DNA of 64,000 nt from Sutcliffiella horikoshii (GCF_002157855.1 NZ_CP020880.1:2294001-2358000); one strand, 5' to 3'. Positions 33,422 through 42,361 are shown, counted from the first letter of the stretch. Made by a program: numbers and translations. The notes: generated by a model from the letters alone, not told the origin.

Positions 33422-34536
33422 TCCACTTCACTCCTTTTTTTGCCACTTTTCTTCCTAGTACGGATCAGCACGATCACAAGTAATAAAAGCGGCAAAGCGA
33501 ACTGAAAAGGAAGATGGACAAAATAAGGGACAATCTGTAAACCTTCCTCAATATGTTCAGCGAAATTATCGGTTATGATGATAGAAGACAAACAAATTAT
33601 CGAACCCACAGGAAAAAGGTATTTGCGGTACTCTCTATTGGAGATATGTTCTAAACCCTTTAATGCACCAAAAAAGAAAACTCCTATTTTCACGATAATG
33701 CCATACATAACCACAAAGACAACCGCAATATCCACCCTTTCAACAAAATCCAATAATGAGATTTCTCGTGCTGCCGAAAGGAGTGGGAAATTCGACCTTT
33801 CTTTCATTTCATGCCCAAGTGTCATCACTTGAATGACAGATGAATAGACAAGCACTGATGTACTGAGGATGATACTTGCTATAGCAAAACCTTTTGCCTT
33901 CTTATATTTTGTGACGAGTGGTAATACAACCGCAAAAGCAATAAGCTCTCCGTATGGGAATGTCAATAGGCTAGGAAAAATTGCTTGAAAAATTGGTTTA
34001 ATGCCCTCATCGAGGAATGGCCTAAGGTTCTCGAATTGGATTTCGCCTGACATCAAAATAAATATTCCTACTAAAAATGTAAATAAGAACACGTAGGGAA
34101 AAAAAATCTCAGAGGTTCTTGCCATCACTTCTATGCCTGAATTCAACATGTAAACAATCGTCAGCATAATAGTTATGCTAATAATTTCAATTGGTGTATA
34201 GATAAAAATGGTGGACACAATTAGTTCGCCAAAGTCCCGCAAAACCCTTGAGGAAATGTAGATGAAATACATGATATAAAGAAAACTTACTGCTCCCCCT
34301 ACCCACTTGCCAAGACAGAATTCAATAAGAGCAAATAGATTATATCCCTTTTTTCTACCAAGCATGAAATGCAGCACATATATATACCCTACTCCTATTA
34401 ATCCTGCCAGGCTAATGGCCATCCATACATTTTGCTTGGCTTCTCCTCCTATCCCTACAACAGTGGCGCTGCCCATTTCAAAAATAAGCATTAAGATAAA
34501 TAGTTGCCATAATGATATTGTTTCTTTATTTCCCAT
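33409..34536 (-). CDS. Germinant receptor B subunit (GerB, APC-type permease)
   Basis: A 375-residue, ten-helix GerB protein of the amino acid-polyamine-organocation superfamily, thought to bind the germinant. It starts MGNKETISLWQLFILMLIF; other family segments are FPSLLTFPYGELIAFAVVLP and FFFGALKGLEHIS. The start is placed at ATG 34536, which overlaps the end of the small upstream gene by 11 bp; longer starts run far into that gene. Here B precedes A, an unusual order. Confidence 0.9.
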   Translation of the reverse strand: MGNKETISLWQLFILMLIFEMGSATVVGIGGEAKQNVWMAISLAGLIGVGYIYVLHFMLGRKKGYNLFALIEFCLGKWVGGAVSFLYIMYFIYISSRVLRDFGELIVSTIFIYTPIEIISITIMLTIVYMLNSGIEVMARTSEIFFPYVFLFTFLVGIFILMSGEIQFENLRPFLDEGIKPIFQAIFPSLLTFPYGELIAFAVVLPLVTKYKKAKGFAIASIILSTSVLVYSSVIQVMTLGHEMKERSNFPLLSAAREISLLDFVERVDIAVVFVVMYGIIVKIGVFFFGALKGLEHISNREYRKYLFPVGSIICLSSIIITDNFAEHIEEGLQIVPYFVHLPFQFALPLLLLVIVLIRTRKKSGKKRSEVEWES

Positions 34537-34786
34537 TAGCACCTTTGCCCCTGCCTTTATTATTTTTGAAACGTACATCTTGGATGACAGCAACTAGAAT
34601 CCCAAATATAAACGTCAAATAAACCATCCACTCTCTTAATCCCGGATCAAAAATGAATAAATGTGTAAAACAATCTAAGATATTACTTTCATAGTAATAA
34701 CAATCCAAAATGGTAGTGAAAAGCATCATACTTATAAATAGTAAGATAGTAAAAAATGTCACCATTAAGTTGCCTCCGGTCTTCAT
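34526..34786 (-). CDS. Small germinant receptor D-type subunit, 86 aa
   Basis: A short protein with two hydrophobic helices (MVTFFTILLFISMMLFTTIL and WMVYLTFIFGILVAVIQDV) and a basic C-terminus. Small two-helix D proteins accompany some Ger operons and modulate the receptor. The first gene of this operon, it overlaps the B gene, which supports a D-type role. The match is by size, topology and place, not by motif. Confidence 0.65.
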   Translation of the reverse strand: MKTGGNLMVTFFTILLFISMMLFTTILDCYYYESNILDCFTHLFIFDPGLREWMVYLTFIFGILVAVIQDVRFKNNKGRGKGANGK

Positions 34787-34890
34787 ATACTTGATAGTGT
34801 TTTCTAATTACGACAGGATATGTAAAATAGTGTAAATGAAATGGAGGAAAGTTGGGGCAGGTAAAGGTATCTGCACAGGGGGAAGAACGG

Positions 34891-35020
34891 ATATCAAGAA
34901 AAAAATCAATATATCAATAAGTTCTGGCATATATCAATAAATTTTGAGATATATCAAGAATTTTATTGATATATCAAGAATTTTGGAGATATATCAATAA
35001 AAAACAAATTATATCAAGAA
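34891..35020. repeat. Phased array: seven copies of ATATCAAKAA at exact 20-bp period
   Basis: ATATCAAGAA or ATATCAATAA begins at 34891, 34911, 34931, 34951, 34971, 34991 and 35011, with unrelated A/T-rich 10-bp spacers between. The seven cores are identical except G/T at position 8. It lies in the 318-bp gap between the yodQ terminator and the ger operon; the rest of the gap shows nothing but that terminator. Confidence 0.9.
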
Positions 35021-35067
35021 ATCGACATAACTCAACAATACTCTCCTATCACACCACCACCTCAATA

Positions 35068-35097
35068 TAAAAAAAAGAATCTCTATTGTAAGAGATC
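35068..35097 (-). terminator. Rho-independent terminator of yodQ
   Basis: On the minus strand ATCTCT pairs with AGAGAT and is followed by TCTTTTTTTT. Confidence 0.75.
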
Positions 35098-35104
35098 CCA
35101 TCAT

Positions 35105-36373
35105 TTATGCTTCTTCGGAGATTCCGCACCAATCCATCAATACCAACGCAATAACTTCAGCAGCATTCATCATTTGATCAATGGAGATATATTCATTTGG
35201 ATAATGGGCAACTTCTGTTGTACCCGGCCCAAATACGACTGTCGGGATGTTGCAAAGTTGGGTAAACAATCCACCATCTGTTCCCCAAGGCGAGGCTTCC
35301 ACAATGGCAGACTTTCCAACAACCTCTTTATATGCATGGTCTATCACTTTTACAAACGGATGTGTCACCTCAACCGTTCCTGGCACCCATTGAGCCCCAA
35401 ACCACTCCAACTCTACCGGATGGGTTTCAAACCACGTATCAACTTCCTTCAATGAACGTAACGAAGCAGCTAACTCTTGTTTAACATCTTCTAACGTTTC
35501 CTCTGGTCCAACGCCTATTCTTCCCTCTAAAACCACCAGATCAGGAACAGACGATGGCCAGTTTCCTCCTTCAATTTTACCTAAATTAATAGGAAGCGGA
35601 ATGGGAATACCCTTATAAAGCGGATCATTGACTCTATTGTTACGAAGCGTTTCCAGTTCTTTTATTTTATCCATAACAACCACACTCTTTTCAAGAGCAC
35701 TTACCCCCTCATACCTCGTGCCACCATGAGCCGATTTCCCCTTTACTTTTAGCCGAAACCACATCGATCCTTGTTGTTTAGGGAATATCTTCATATTGGT
35801 AGGTTCAGGGATTAGTACCGCATCTGCAGAATAACCTCGTAGAATTGCCGCCAACGTTCCGGCGCCTCCACTCTCCTCTTCAATCACACTTTGGAAAATA
35901 ACATCACCCTTAAGTTTTACACCGATCGATTTTAATGCATTTATAGCAAGAAGTAAGGAAACGTTTCCTCCCTTCATATCTGTGCTCCCACGTCCGTATA
36001 CCTTCCCATCTTGAACTTTACCTTCATACGGGTCACAATCCCACTGCAGCATGTCTCCTTCAGGAACCACATCGATATGTCCGTTTAGGATGATCGAGTG
36101 GCCTCCACCAGTTCCTCTCCAAATTGCTACTACATTGGGGGAGTCCTCAAAATTGTCGCGCGTCGATACAAAGTTTTCATGAGCACTTATTTCCTTTATA
36201 TCCGGTTCCCAAATATCTATTTCCAAGCCTAGTTCCCGGCACGCTTCAACCACCACTGCTTGAGCGGAACTTTCCCTTCCCTGGATACTTCTTTCTTGAA
36301 TAAGTTTCCTTAGGAGCTTGACAGCATTTCCCTTGTTTTTGCCTAACCACTCCTTGATCAATTTCTGTTCCAT
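35105..36373 (-). CDS. yodQ: M20 family amidohydrolase/deacylase (YodQ)
   Basis: A 422-residue zinc peptidase-fold enzyme of the ArgE/DapE type. Metal ligands are in NGHIDVVPEGD, YGRGSTDMKGG and VIEEESGGAGT; the lid-domain KGKSAHGGTRYEGVSA and final histidine GTTEVAHYPNEY are present. Given the neighbours it may remove the acetyl group added by AblB/YodP from a lysine-derived intermediate; this is inference. A good GGGG ribosome site precedes ATG 36373. Its terminator ends the yodTSRQ transcript before the ger operon. Confidence 0.88.
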   Translation of the reverse strand: MEQKLIKEWLGKNKGNAVKLLRKLIQERSIQGRESSAQAVVVEACRELGLEIDIWEPDIKEISAHENFVSTRDNFEDSPNVVAIWRGTGGGHSIILNGHIDVVPEGDMLQWDCDPYEGKVQDGKVYGRGSTDMKGGNVSLLLAINALKSIGVKLKGDVIFQSVIEEESGGAGTLAAILRGYSADAVLIPEPTNMKIFPKQQGSMWFRLKVKGKSAHGGTRYEGVSALEKSVVVMDKIKELETLRNNRVNDPLYKGIPIPLPINLGKIEGGNWPSSVPDLVVLEGRIGVGPEETLEDVKQELAASLRSLKEVDTWFETHPVELEWFGAQWVPGTVEVTHPFVKVIDHAYKEVVGKSAIVEASPWGTDGGLFTQLCNIPTVVFGPGTTEVAHYPNEYISIDQMMNAAEVIALVLMDWCGISEEA

Positions 36374-36409
36374 CTCATCCCCCCTTTTCCATCCATCAAA
36401 TTGCTACCA

Positions 36410-37063
36410 TTATAAAATTGCTGGTGACAGTGTAAAGGTTGCTTCTGTTTTTTCTTTTACCTGCTCCAAATTAACTCCCGGCATCAATTCTGTAAGCAAC
36501 ATTCCATCTTTCTTAATCTCAAAAACTGCTAAATCGGTAATTATCATGTTCACACAATCTGGTGTTGTTACAGGCAAGCTGCACGACTTAACCACTTTTG
36601 AGTTTCCAAATTTATCAGTATGACTCATTAAGACAATCACTTTTTTAGCTTTCTGGGAAAGCTCCATCGCGCCACCCATTCCCGGTACCCTTTTGCCCGG
36701 TACAATCCAGTTTGCTAGATCTCCTTTTTCTGAAACTTGGAGCGATCCCAAAATGGTAATATCGAGTTTCCCTCTTCTGATCATTCCAAAAGCAAGCGCA
36801 CTATCAAAATAGGATGCACCTGGCCTGACAGACACTGGATATCCTGCTGCATTGCATAAATTTTCATTCTCTTCTCCCGGCAATGGAGTGGATCCCATCC
36901 CTAATACACCGTTTTCGGCTTGGAAAAAGACATGGATATTTTCAGGCAAGTGATTGGGTACTAATGACGGAATACCTATTCCCAAGTTTACGACCATTCC
37001 ATTTTCTATTTCTTTCGCTGCTCTTTTGGCAATTAAGTTCCGTATGTTTCCTCCCATACCCAT
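36410..37063 (-). CDS. yodR: CoA-transferase subunit B (YodR)
   Basis: A 217-residue class I CoA-transferase beta subunit. The catalytic glutamate lies in FFQAENGVLGMG (about residue 50), and GIPSLVPNHLPE precedes it. It forms the active enzyme with YodS. It overlaps yodS by 31 bp; the start ATG 37063 has GGGGTG eight bases upstream. Likely substrate: a 3-oxo acid from beta-lysine breakdown. Confidence 0.9.
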   Translation of the reverse strand: MGMGGNIRNLIAKRAAKEIENGMVVNLGIGIPSLVPNHLPENIHVFFQAENGVLGMGSTPLPGEENENLCNAAGYPVSVRPGASYFDSALAFGMIRRGKLDITILGSLQVSEKGDLANWIVPGKRVPGMGGAMELSQKAKKVIVLMSHTDKFGNSKVVKSCSLPVTTPDCVNMIITDLAVFEIKKDGMLLTELMPGVNLEQVKEKTEATFTLSPAIL

Positions 37064-37749
37064 GTCCAGTTCACCCCCTCGCTTTGAACCATATAATCCA
37101 CATATACTCCAGGCACAACGATTTCTTCCGGATCCAACTCCCCTAAGGGAACGAATTCCTCTACTTCCACAATGGTTTTTGTCCCTGCCATCGCCACAAG
37201 CGGATTCGTGTTCCTGGCACTTTTATCAAAAATAAGATTTCCATAAGGGTCTGCCTTTTTGGCAAAAACGATGGAAAGGTCTGCAGTAAGCGCCGGTTCA
37301 AGGATATAATCTTTTCCGCCCGATGTAAGTATTTGCTTGTTTCTTGTTACTATTTCACTTGTAATCCCAACATCAACCAGGATGCCCCCCAGCCCAACTC
37401 CACCGGCTCTAATTCTTTCCGCCAATGTCCCTTGAGGGCTGAACTCGACTTCCAACTTATTATCAGTCATCATTTTGCCTGCAACAGGATTAGAGCCGAT
37501 ATGGGAGGCTATTAATTTATCTACCTTTCCCGCACAAACCACTTTTCCAATACCTATCGTTGGAAACCCGGCGTCATTTCCGATTAGGGTCAGGTTTTTC
37601 ACACTTGAATCCAACAGTGTATCAACCAGTTTTGGAGGTGTCCCCACTCCCCCAAAGCCCCCGAACATCAATGTCATTCCATCAAAAAATAAATGATGGA
37701 CCTTTTCCAACTCAACGATTTTATTAAATGTATTCTCCACTTTTTCCAT
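37033..37749 (-). CDS. yodS: CoA-transferase subunit A (YodS)
   Basis: A 238-residue alpha subunit with the family motif GGFGGVGTPPKLVDTL near residue 30 and the GSNPVAGKMM and KADPYGNLIFDKSARN segments. It pairs with YodR. It lies 13 bp after yodT and overlaps yodR, so the three are one transcript. Confidence 0.9.
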   Translation of the reverse strand: MEKVENTFNKIVELEKVHHLFFDGMTLMFGGFGGVGTPPKLVDTLLDSSVKNLTLIGNDAGFPTIGIGKVVCAGKVDKLIASHIGSNPVAGKMMTDNKLEVEFSPQGTLAERIRAGGVGLGGILVDVGITSEIVTRNKQILTSGGKDYILEPALTADLSIVFAKKADPYGNLIFDKSARNTNPLVAMAGTKTIVEVEEFVPLGELDPEEIVVPGVYVDYMVQSEGVNWTWVWEETYGT

Positions 37750-37762
37750 CCCGGTCCACTCC

Positions 37763-39094
37763 TTACAATTCTGCTTGAAGTTCGTTTAGTGTCAGTTCTA
37801 GGATGGTAATCAGTTCATCCATTTCTTGTTGGTTTATTGAAAGTGGCGGTGCAATAATGACTGCATCCCCTCCGATTCCTTCAATACCCGCGGATGCAGG
37901 GTAGATAAGTAATCCATTCTTCTGGGCAAGCTCCACAAGCCTTGGAGTGACCGCCTTTTCCTGGGAATACGGATACTTTGTCGCATGATCTGCTACTATC
38001 TCCAATCCAAGTAATAGCCCCTTGCCTCTAACGTCACCGATAAAAGAGTACGTCTGTTTTAATTGAGATAATTTCTGCAATAAATAATCTCCCAGTTGTT
38101 CGCCATTGCTTACAAGATTTTGGCTTTCGATGTATTCTATAACCGCCAATGCGACTGCGGCCGATTGAGGATTGGCACTGTACGTATGTCCACTCATTAT
38201 CACCTTAGATCCCTTTAGAATGCTTTCAACAATCCTTTCACTGACAAGTGTTGCTGCAATAGGTGTATACCCCGCACTCATGCCTTTGCCAATACAGATG
38301 ATGTCCGGTGTCACGTGCCAATGCTCCATGGCAAACATTTTCCCGGTTCTTCCGATGCCTGTCATCACTTCGTCTGCAATAAAAAGAATGTCATGCTTTT
38401 TGCATATCTCTGAAATCTTTTGATAATACCCCTCAGGAGGGCAAATTGCTCCAGCTGCTGCTCCTATAACCGGCTCCGCTACAAAAGCTGCGATATTTTC
38501 ATTTCCGATTTCCAGGATGGCACGCTCCAGGTCCTCTGCACATTTCAACCCACAGGAAGGGTATTCCAAATTAAAGGGACAACGGTAACAATAAGGTGGC
38601 TCTACAACAGGTGATTTTTCCAACAAAGGCTCAAATCTCTTCCTGCGATCAGCGTGTCCCGATAAAGACAGTGCTCCAATCGTAATACCGTGGTAGCTTT
38701 TCCAACGGGAGATGATTTGATTTTTGTCTGTTTTACCTACCTCTTGCCAATATTGGATGGATATTTTCATCGCCGTTTCCACAGCTTCTGTGCCGCTATT
38801 AACAAAAAATGACCAATTAATATCTCCTGGTGTGATGGAACTTAATTTTGTTGCTAGTTTTTCTGCAGGAACACTGCTGAATTGGGATCGATAAACAAAT
38901 GATACTTTGCTTGCTTGGTCGGCCATCGCATCTATTACAGCTTGTACATGATGACCAATGCTTGCCGTTACAGCACCAGAAGAACCATCCAAATACTTCT
39001 TCCCGGTAACATCATACAAATATACTCCATTGCCGTGGCTAATCACAGGGTACTCTTTATCTAATAAAGGCTTAATAAGATAGGATTGATCCAT
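37763..39094 (-). CDS. yodT: Class III aminotransferase (YodT)
   Basis: A 443-residue PLP-dependent omega-aminotransferase. Features are the PLP-contact FIADEVMTGIGRTG, catalytic lysine in IGKGMSAGYTPIA, and MSGHTYSANP. In B. subtilis it is the first gene of yodTSRQP-kamA. It presumably transaminates a beta-lysine derivative. A GGAG ribosome site, a sigma-54-like promoter and an 18-bp palindrome lie upstream. Confidence 0.9.
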   Translation of the reverse strand: MDQSYLIKPLLDKEYPVISHGNGVYLYDVTGKKYLDGSSGAVTASIGHHVQAVIDAMADQASKVSFVYRSQFSSVPAEKLATKLSSITPGDINWSFFVNSGTEAVETAMKISIQYWQEVGKTDKNQIISRWKSYHGITIGALSLSGHADRRKRFEPLLEKSPVVEPPYCYRCPFNLEYPSCGLKCAEDLERAILEIGNENIAAFVAEPVIGAAAGAICPPEGYYQKISEICKKHDILFIADEVMTGIGRTGKMFAMEHWHVTPDIICIGKGMSAGYTPIAATLVSERIVESILKGSKVIMSGHTYSANPQSAAVALAVIEYIESQNLVSNGEQLGDYLLQKLSQLKQTYSFIGDVRGKGLLLGLEIVADHATKYPYSQEKAVTPRLVELAQKNGLLIYPASAGIEGIGGDAVIIAPPLSINQQEMDELITILELTLNELQAEL

Positions 39095-39136
39095 AAACGA
39101 TTACTCCTTTCCACAACTGTCCTGTAACCGTTTACT

Positions 39137-39152
39137 AGCAATGGTAGCCCCA
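39137..39152 (-). promoter_or_regulatory. Candidate sigma-54 promoter of yodT
   Basis: On the minus strand TGGGGC, five bases, TTGCT keep the invariant GG and GC at the right distance. It is weaker than the kamA promoter (CA of TGGCAC replaced by GG). It lies 43 bp before the start codon. Confidence 0.45.
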
Positions 39153-39218
39153 TCCTTTAAGAGGCTTAGTAAATCCAGGCTGTCGATAAGCTAGCTTACT
39201 TTCATTCTATGTTCACTC

Positions 39219-39236
39219 GAACGAAATCTTTCGTTC
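39219..39236. promoter_or_regulatory. Palindrome upstream of yodT
   Basis: GAACGAAA and its exact complement TTTCGTTC, two bases apart, form an 18-bp palindrome 125 bp upstream of yodT. It could be an operator or, given the sigma-54-type promoter, an activator binding site. Confidence 0.5.
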
Positions 39237-39276
39237 AATTTATGGATAAATAAACAGTCTTAGTTGTTTGTGTATC

Positions 39277-39408
39277 GACGCTGTTCCTTTCCGCAAATGG
39301 CTTCGCTTTCCGCGGTACGGTGCTTGAGCCTCCTCGCTGCGCTGTGCGGTCTCAAGCTACCGTTACTCCCCCGCTGGAGTCTCCACCATTAGCTCCAATC
39401 CACAGCTA
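39277..39408 (+). repeat. Dispersed repeat, half 1 (copy 3)
   Basis: About 132 bp with CGACGCTGTTCCTTTCCGC, TTGAGCCTCCTCGCTGCGCT and GCTCCAATCCACAGCT; same family as 21093 and 25775. Together with half 2 it fills much of the 600-bp gap between yodT and the small spore gene. Confidence 0.8.
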
Positions 39409-39491
39409 GAAATTACGTTAAGATATGAAAATACACTTTCAAAAAAACCGGTTAGATGGTTTTTTAAGCTAAGGTGAATGAAGTAACCTTG

Positions 39492-39618
39492 TTGATTGAA
39501 GTGGATGGCGCGCAGACGCCCGCGGGAGGAAGGGACAGGTGAGACCCCGGAAGGCGAAGCCTGAGGGAGGCTCACGGACCGCCCGCAGGCAAGCGAAGCG
39601 CCTGGAACGGATATCAAC
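39492..39618 (-). repeat. Dispersed repeat, half 2 (copy 3, full length)
   Basis: 127 bp from TTGATTGAAGTGGATGGCGC to GCGCCTGGAACGGATATCAAC, the most complete copy. It contains both the GGGACAGGTGAGACC block and the GGCAAGCGAAGCGCC block. It lies 26 bp beyond the terminator of the YjcZ-like gene. Confidence 0.8.
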
Positions 39619-39643
39619 AGTATTAGATGATATCTAACCTCCA

Positions 39644-39680
39644 AATAAAAAAGCATCACTCCAATTTCGCGAGTGATACT
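39644..39680 (-). terminator. Rho-independent terminator of the YjcZ-like gene
   Basis: On the minus strand GTATCACTC pairs (seven matches) with GAGTGATGC and is followed by TTTTTTATTTGG. Confidence 0.75.
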
Positions 39681-39694
39681 TCCTGAATCTTATC

Positions 39695-39838
39695 TTATTT
39701 GCAATAGCAAGCTCCAACAATGATTAACAAAATGAATAGAACTACGATCAAAACGAATGTATTTCCGCAGCCATGTGCCGGGGCAACTTGAGATGGATAG
39801 CCGCATGGTCCACAAGTGTAGTAACAGTAATCGTGCAT
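39695..39838 (-). CDS. YjcZ family small sporulation membrane protein, 47 aa
   Basis: The start is ATG 39838 with AGGAG eight bases upstream; an ATG two codons earlier is too close. A Tyr/Gly/Cys-rich N-terminus (MHDYCYYTCGPCGYPSQVA, then HGCG) is followed by one hydrophobic helix (NTFVLIVVLFILLIIVG) and ACYCK. This is the pattern of the YjcZ-type small proteins found in mature spores, though those usually read GFALIVVLFILLIIVG. Confidence 0.75.
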   Translation of the reverse strand: MHDYCYYTCGPCGYPSQVAPAHGCGNTFVLIVVLFILLIIVGACYCK

Positions 39839-39924
39839 GGTCATCACTCCTGTTTAATATTTACACTGTTACTCTATGAACTAGGTGGCTGTCCTGTATG
39901 TGCATATGCCCATTTTTCAAAAAT

Positions 39925-41409
39925 CTATTTATATTCCTCCATTTTATCAATAACTTTGACCATGCTCTTTAATGTCTCTTCAATATGCGTGTTATCCTCT
40001 GTAACTTGTTCGACTGTCGCACTGATTTCCTCAAGACCTGCAGTCGCTTCTTCCATCAATGCTGCAAATTCACTCGTATATGAGTCTGTATTAGCCGTTT
40101 TTTCCTTTACAGTTCCGGCAAAATCACGAAATTGTTGTGCATCCGTTAATAATGTTTTCAGTGTTTCGCTAATCTGCTGGAAGGATTGGTTGACCTGATT
40201 TGTTGCTTCCAAGTTTTTCCCCATTTTTGCAATATTAAGTTGTAACTGTTCTAACACCTCTTCTTTTGTTTGATGAAGTGAAGAAAGGTTTTCTGTAATT
40301 TCTTTTGTCGTTTCACCGGTTGATGTGGCAAGCTTGCGGATCTCTTCAGCTACCACCGCAAACCCTCTTCCGGCTTCCCCTGCCCTAGCAGCTTCAATGG
40401 AAGCATTAAGAGCCAGCAAGTTTGTCTGATCTGTAATGTTTTTAATGTGTTGCGTTAAAATATTTGTTTCATCAATTTTTTCCGTTAGAACCTGGAATAC
40501 CGCGTCCATTTCAGCAACATCTTGAGAAAAACTTTTCATGTTTTCCTGAAGTTCAACTGCCATCACTTTCCCTTGATCTGCTGTGGATTTTGTTGTATTG
40601 GTTGTTTGATATAAACTATTCGATTTATCTACAACGTTGTCCATCAAGGAGGATACATCACTCGTCTGTTCCGCTATCCCACCAATTTGGTCTGCTTGTT
40701 TTGAACTTCCGACAGAAAGCTCCTGTATAGTTAAAGACACCTCTTTTTGTGATTGAATATTCATGTTCAAGCGCTCATGGACTTTATTGACTTGCTCAAT
40801 CAAAGTCATCGCATCTTGCTGAAAGGCTTCCTGCTTCTTTTGACGCTCTTCATTTACAGCTTGCATCGCGTCTACAATCCCCTCAAATTGAGCAAACAGT
40901 TTCTTCCCTATTTTCACTTGAACAAAAGTAATAACAAACAGTAAAAAGAATAACAAGACGATATTTCCTAGCTGTCCATCTGTCATCAGGTTGCCGTTTA
41001 GAAATGACCAAAGAGAGTAAGAAAATAAAATTAAACTCCCAATCCCTCCAACAATAAACACATTTCTATTAAAGTAAACGGTTGCAAGCATCAAAACAAA
41101 AAAAGGTAGAACAAATCCTGATAAAGATGCTCCGCGGTTTACTAAAATGATAAAAAACACTAAAAATGTTACTCCTACTGTAAAGTAAGGAACTAAATAG
41201 TGGAACCAATTATTCCATCTAGTCAGTATTAATAAAACGCCCCCTAAGCATAAGGCAACAAATAAGGTCACGGTTATAAAGGTTGCCGCAGGTACGAAGA
41301 AATTCACTAGAAGTCCTGCACCATATGATATAAAAATCACAAAAAACATAAGCTTATTTTTGTTAACTAAATCTTGAAACTTTAATTCTTTTACACTTAC
41401 CACTGACAT
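39925..41409 (-). CDS. Methyl-accepting chemotaxis protein with multi-helix N-terminal sensor
   Basis: A 494-residue receptor. The first 180 residues contain about six membrane helices with almost no extracytoplasmic domain, so it probably senses membrane or cytoplasmic state. A coiled coil follows, then the signalling tip [21 protein letters not shown] split across about residues 345-375 (with [10 protein letters not shown] after it), and a helical return. ATG 41409 is favoured with GGGGG eight bases upstream. It is monocistronic and lies by itself. Confidence 0.88.
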   Translation of the reverse strand: MSVVSVKELKFQDLVNKNKLMFFVIFISYGAGLLVNFFVPAATFITVTLFVALCLGGVLLILTRWNNWFHYLVPYFTVGVTFLVFFIILVNRGASLSGFVLPFFVLMLATVYFNRNVFIVGGIGSLILFSYSLWSFLNGNLMTDGQLGNIVLLFFLLFVITFVQVKIGKKLFAQFEGIVDAMQAVNEERQKKQEAFQQDAMTLIEQVNKVHERLNMNIQSQKEVSLTIQELSVGSSKQADQIGGIAEQTSDVSSLMDNVVDKSNSLYQTTNTTKSTADQGKVMAVELQENMKSFSQDVAEMDAVFQVLTEKIDETNILTQHIKNITDQTNLLALNASIEAARAGEAGRGFAVVAEEIRKLATSTGETTKEITENLSSLHQTKEEVLEQLQLNIAKMGKNLEATNQVNQSFQQISETLKTLLTDAQQFRDFAGTVKEKTANTDSYTSEFAALMEEATAGLEEISATVEQVTEDNTHIEETLKSMVKVIDKMEEYK

Positions 41410-41530
41410 TGTATGATCCCCCACTCCATCGTCCTTTGTTGCTGTTGTTTCTTTTCTTTAATATTTACTAATTCTCCATGTCCTTTCTATTATCCTGCAA
41501 TAATTCTGTTATTTTGTTGAATTTTGACAG

Positions 41531-41557
41531 AAAAAAACCAGGCAATCATTGCCCGGC
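41531..41557 (-). terminator. Rho-independent terminator of the AlkD-like gene
   Basis: On the minus strand CCGGGCAAT pairs with ATTGCCTGG, followed by TTTTTTT. Confidence 0.8.
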
Positions 41558-41570
41558 ATTTCTTCAATAA

Positions 41571-42239
41571 CTAATTATTCATTCGTTTGTTAATTTCAAT
41601 CGTTATGAACTCCGGCAAATAATTGGGAGTACATCCCTTTGATACCATTTCATCTTTGTAGAGGCCCGTTTTCTCACCAATTTTCATACAACGTGCTCGA
41701 TACTTTTCATCATAAACACCTATCCAGCCTGCGGTGAAATTCATAGCCCATTGAACTTCAGGTTCTTCCTGTGTAATATTAGCACCAATTTCAGATAGTA
41801 AGTCTTCGGTGTTAACAGGAGGGGTTTGCCCAGTCCATCTCAATCGCGCTTGATAATACCAGAAAGCCCTCCTTTGAAGAGCAACAGGACTATTTTTCCA
41901 TGACACCATCAATGCAATGTTCTTCTTATCTTTGGTGAGCTGATTAGCCATTAACCAATCCATTAAGTTATTTCGCTCATCAAAAGTGTGAATCTGCATA
42001 TCCTTATCAAAATTATTTAGCACATCTTGTGAAAGAAGTTTTTTGTCCATAATTAAGATTGCTAATAGTCTGGGCATAAACTCTTCGGTTGACCAAAGTT
42101 CCATAGCTAGTTCGTGATCTTTTTTGATGTCCTTTGCGATTTTTCGTAAGTCACCTAGCTTAGTTTTACTATTAATCTGAAGTAGAATGTTTTCTGCTTT
42201 TGAAGAGCGTTTTATTTCTGTATCTTTCTTTTCATTCAC
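41571..42239 (-). CDS. DNA alkylation repair (AlkD-like) protein
   Basis: A 222-residue all-helical HEAT-repeat-like protein of the AlkD superfamily, with a conserved-type SWKNSPVALQRRAFWYYQARL segment and the C-terminal GCTPNYLPEFITIEI. Related proteins are DNA glycosylases for bulky or cationic base adducts, but several branches have lost activity. GTG 42239 has AAAGGAG nine to ten bases upstream; TTG 42248 is too close to it. Confidence 0.7.
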   Translation of the reverse strand: MNEKKDTEIKRSSKAENILLQINSKTKLGDLRKIAKDIKKDHELAMELWSTEEFMPRLLAILIMDKKLLSQDVLNNFDKDMQIHTFDERNNLMDWLMANQLTKDKKNIALMVSWKNSPVALQRRAFWYYQARLRWTGQTPPVNTEDLLSEIGANITQEEPEVQWAMNFTAGWIGVYDEKYRARCMKIGEKTGLYKDEMVSKGCTPNYLPEFITIEINKRMNN

Positions 42240-42361
42240 TTTGTACAACTCCTTTAATTAAGCACTGTTTCATAAAAATTTAATTTAGTTATAGATCTTA
42301 TTGAAGTGGTGCGTCTCCAGAGTTTACTATTTTTAACACTGTAGCATATATCGTATGGAAG

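Noticed and set aside
34891-35020. CRISPR array
   Set aside because: Repeat and spacer are only 10 bp each, the spacers are A/T-rich intergenic sequence, and there are no cas genes.
39363-39659. 98-codon ORF on the minus strand
   Set aside because: It overlaps both halves of repeat copy 3 and the terminator of the YjcZ-like gene; no ribosome site and no family match.
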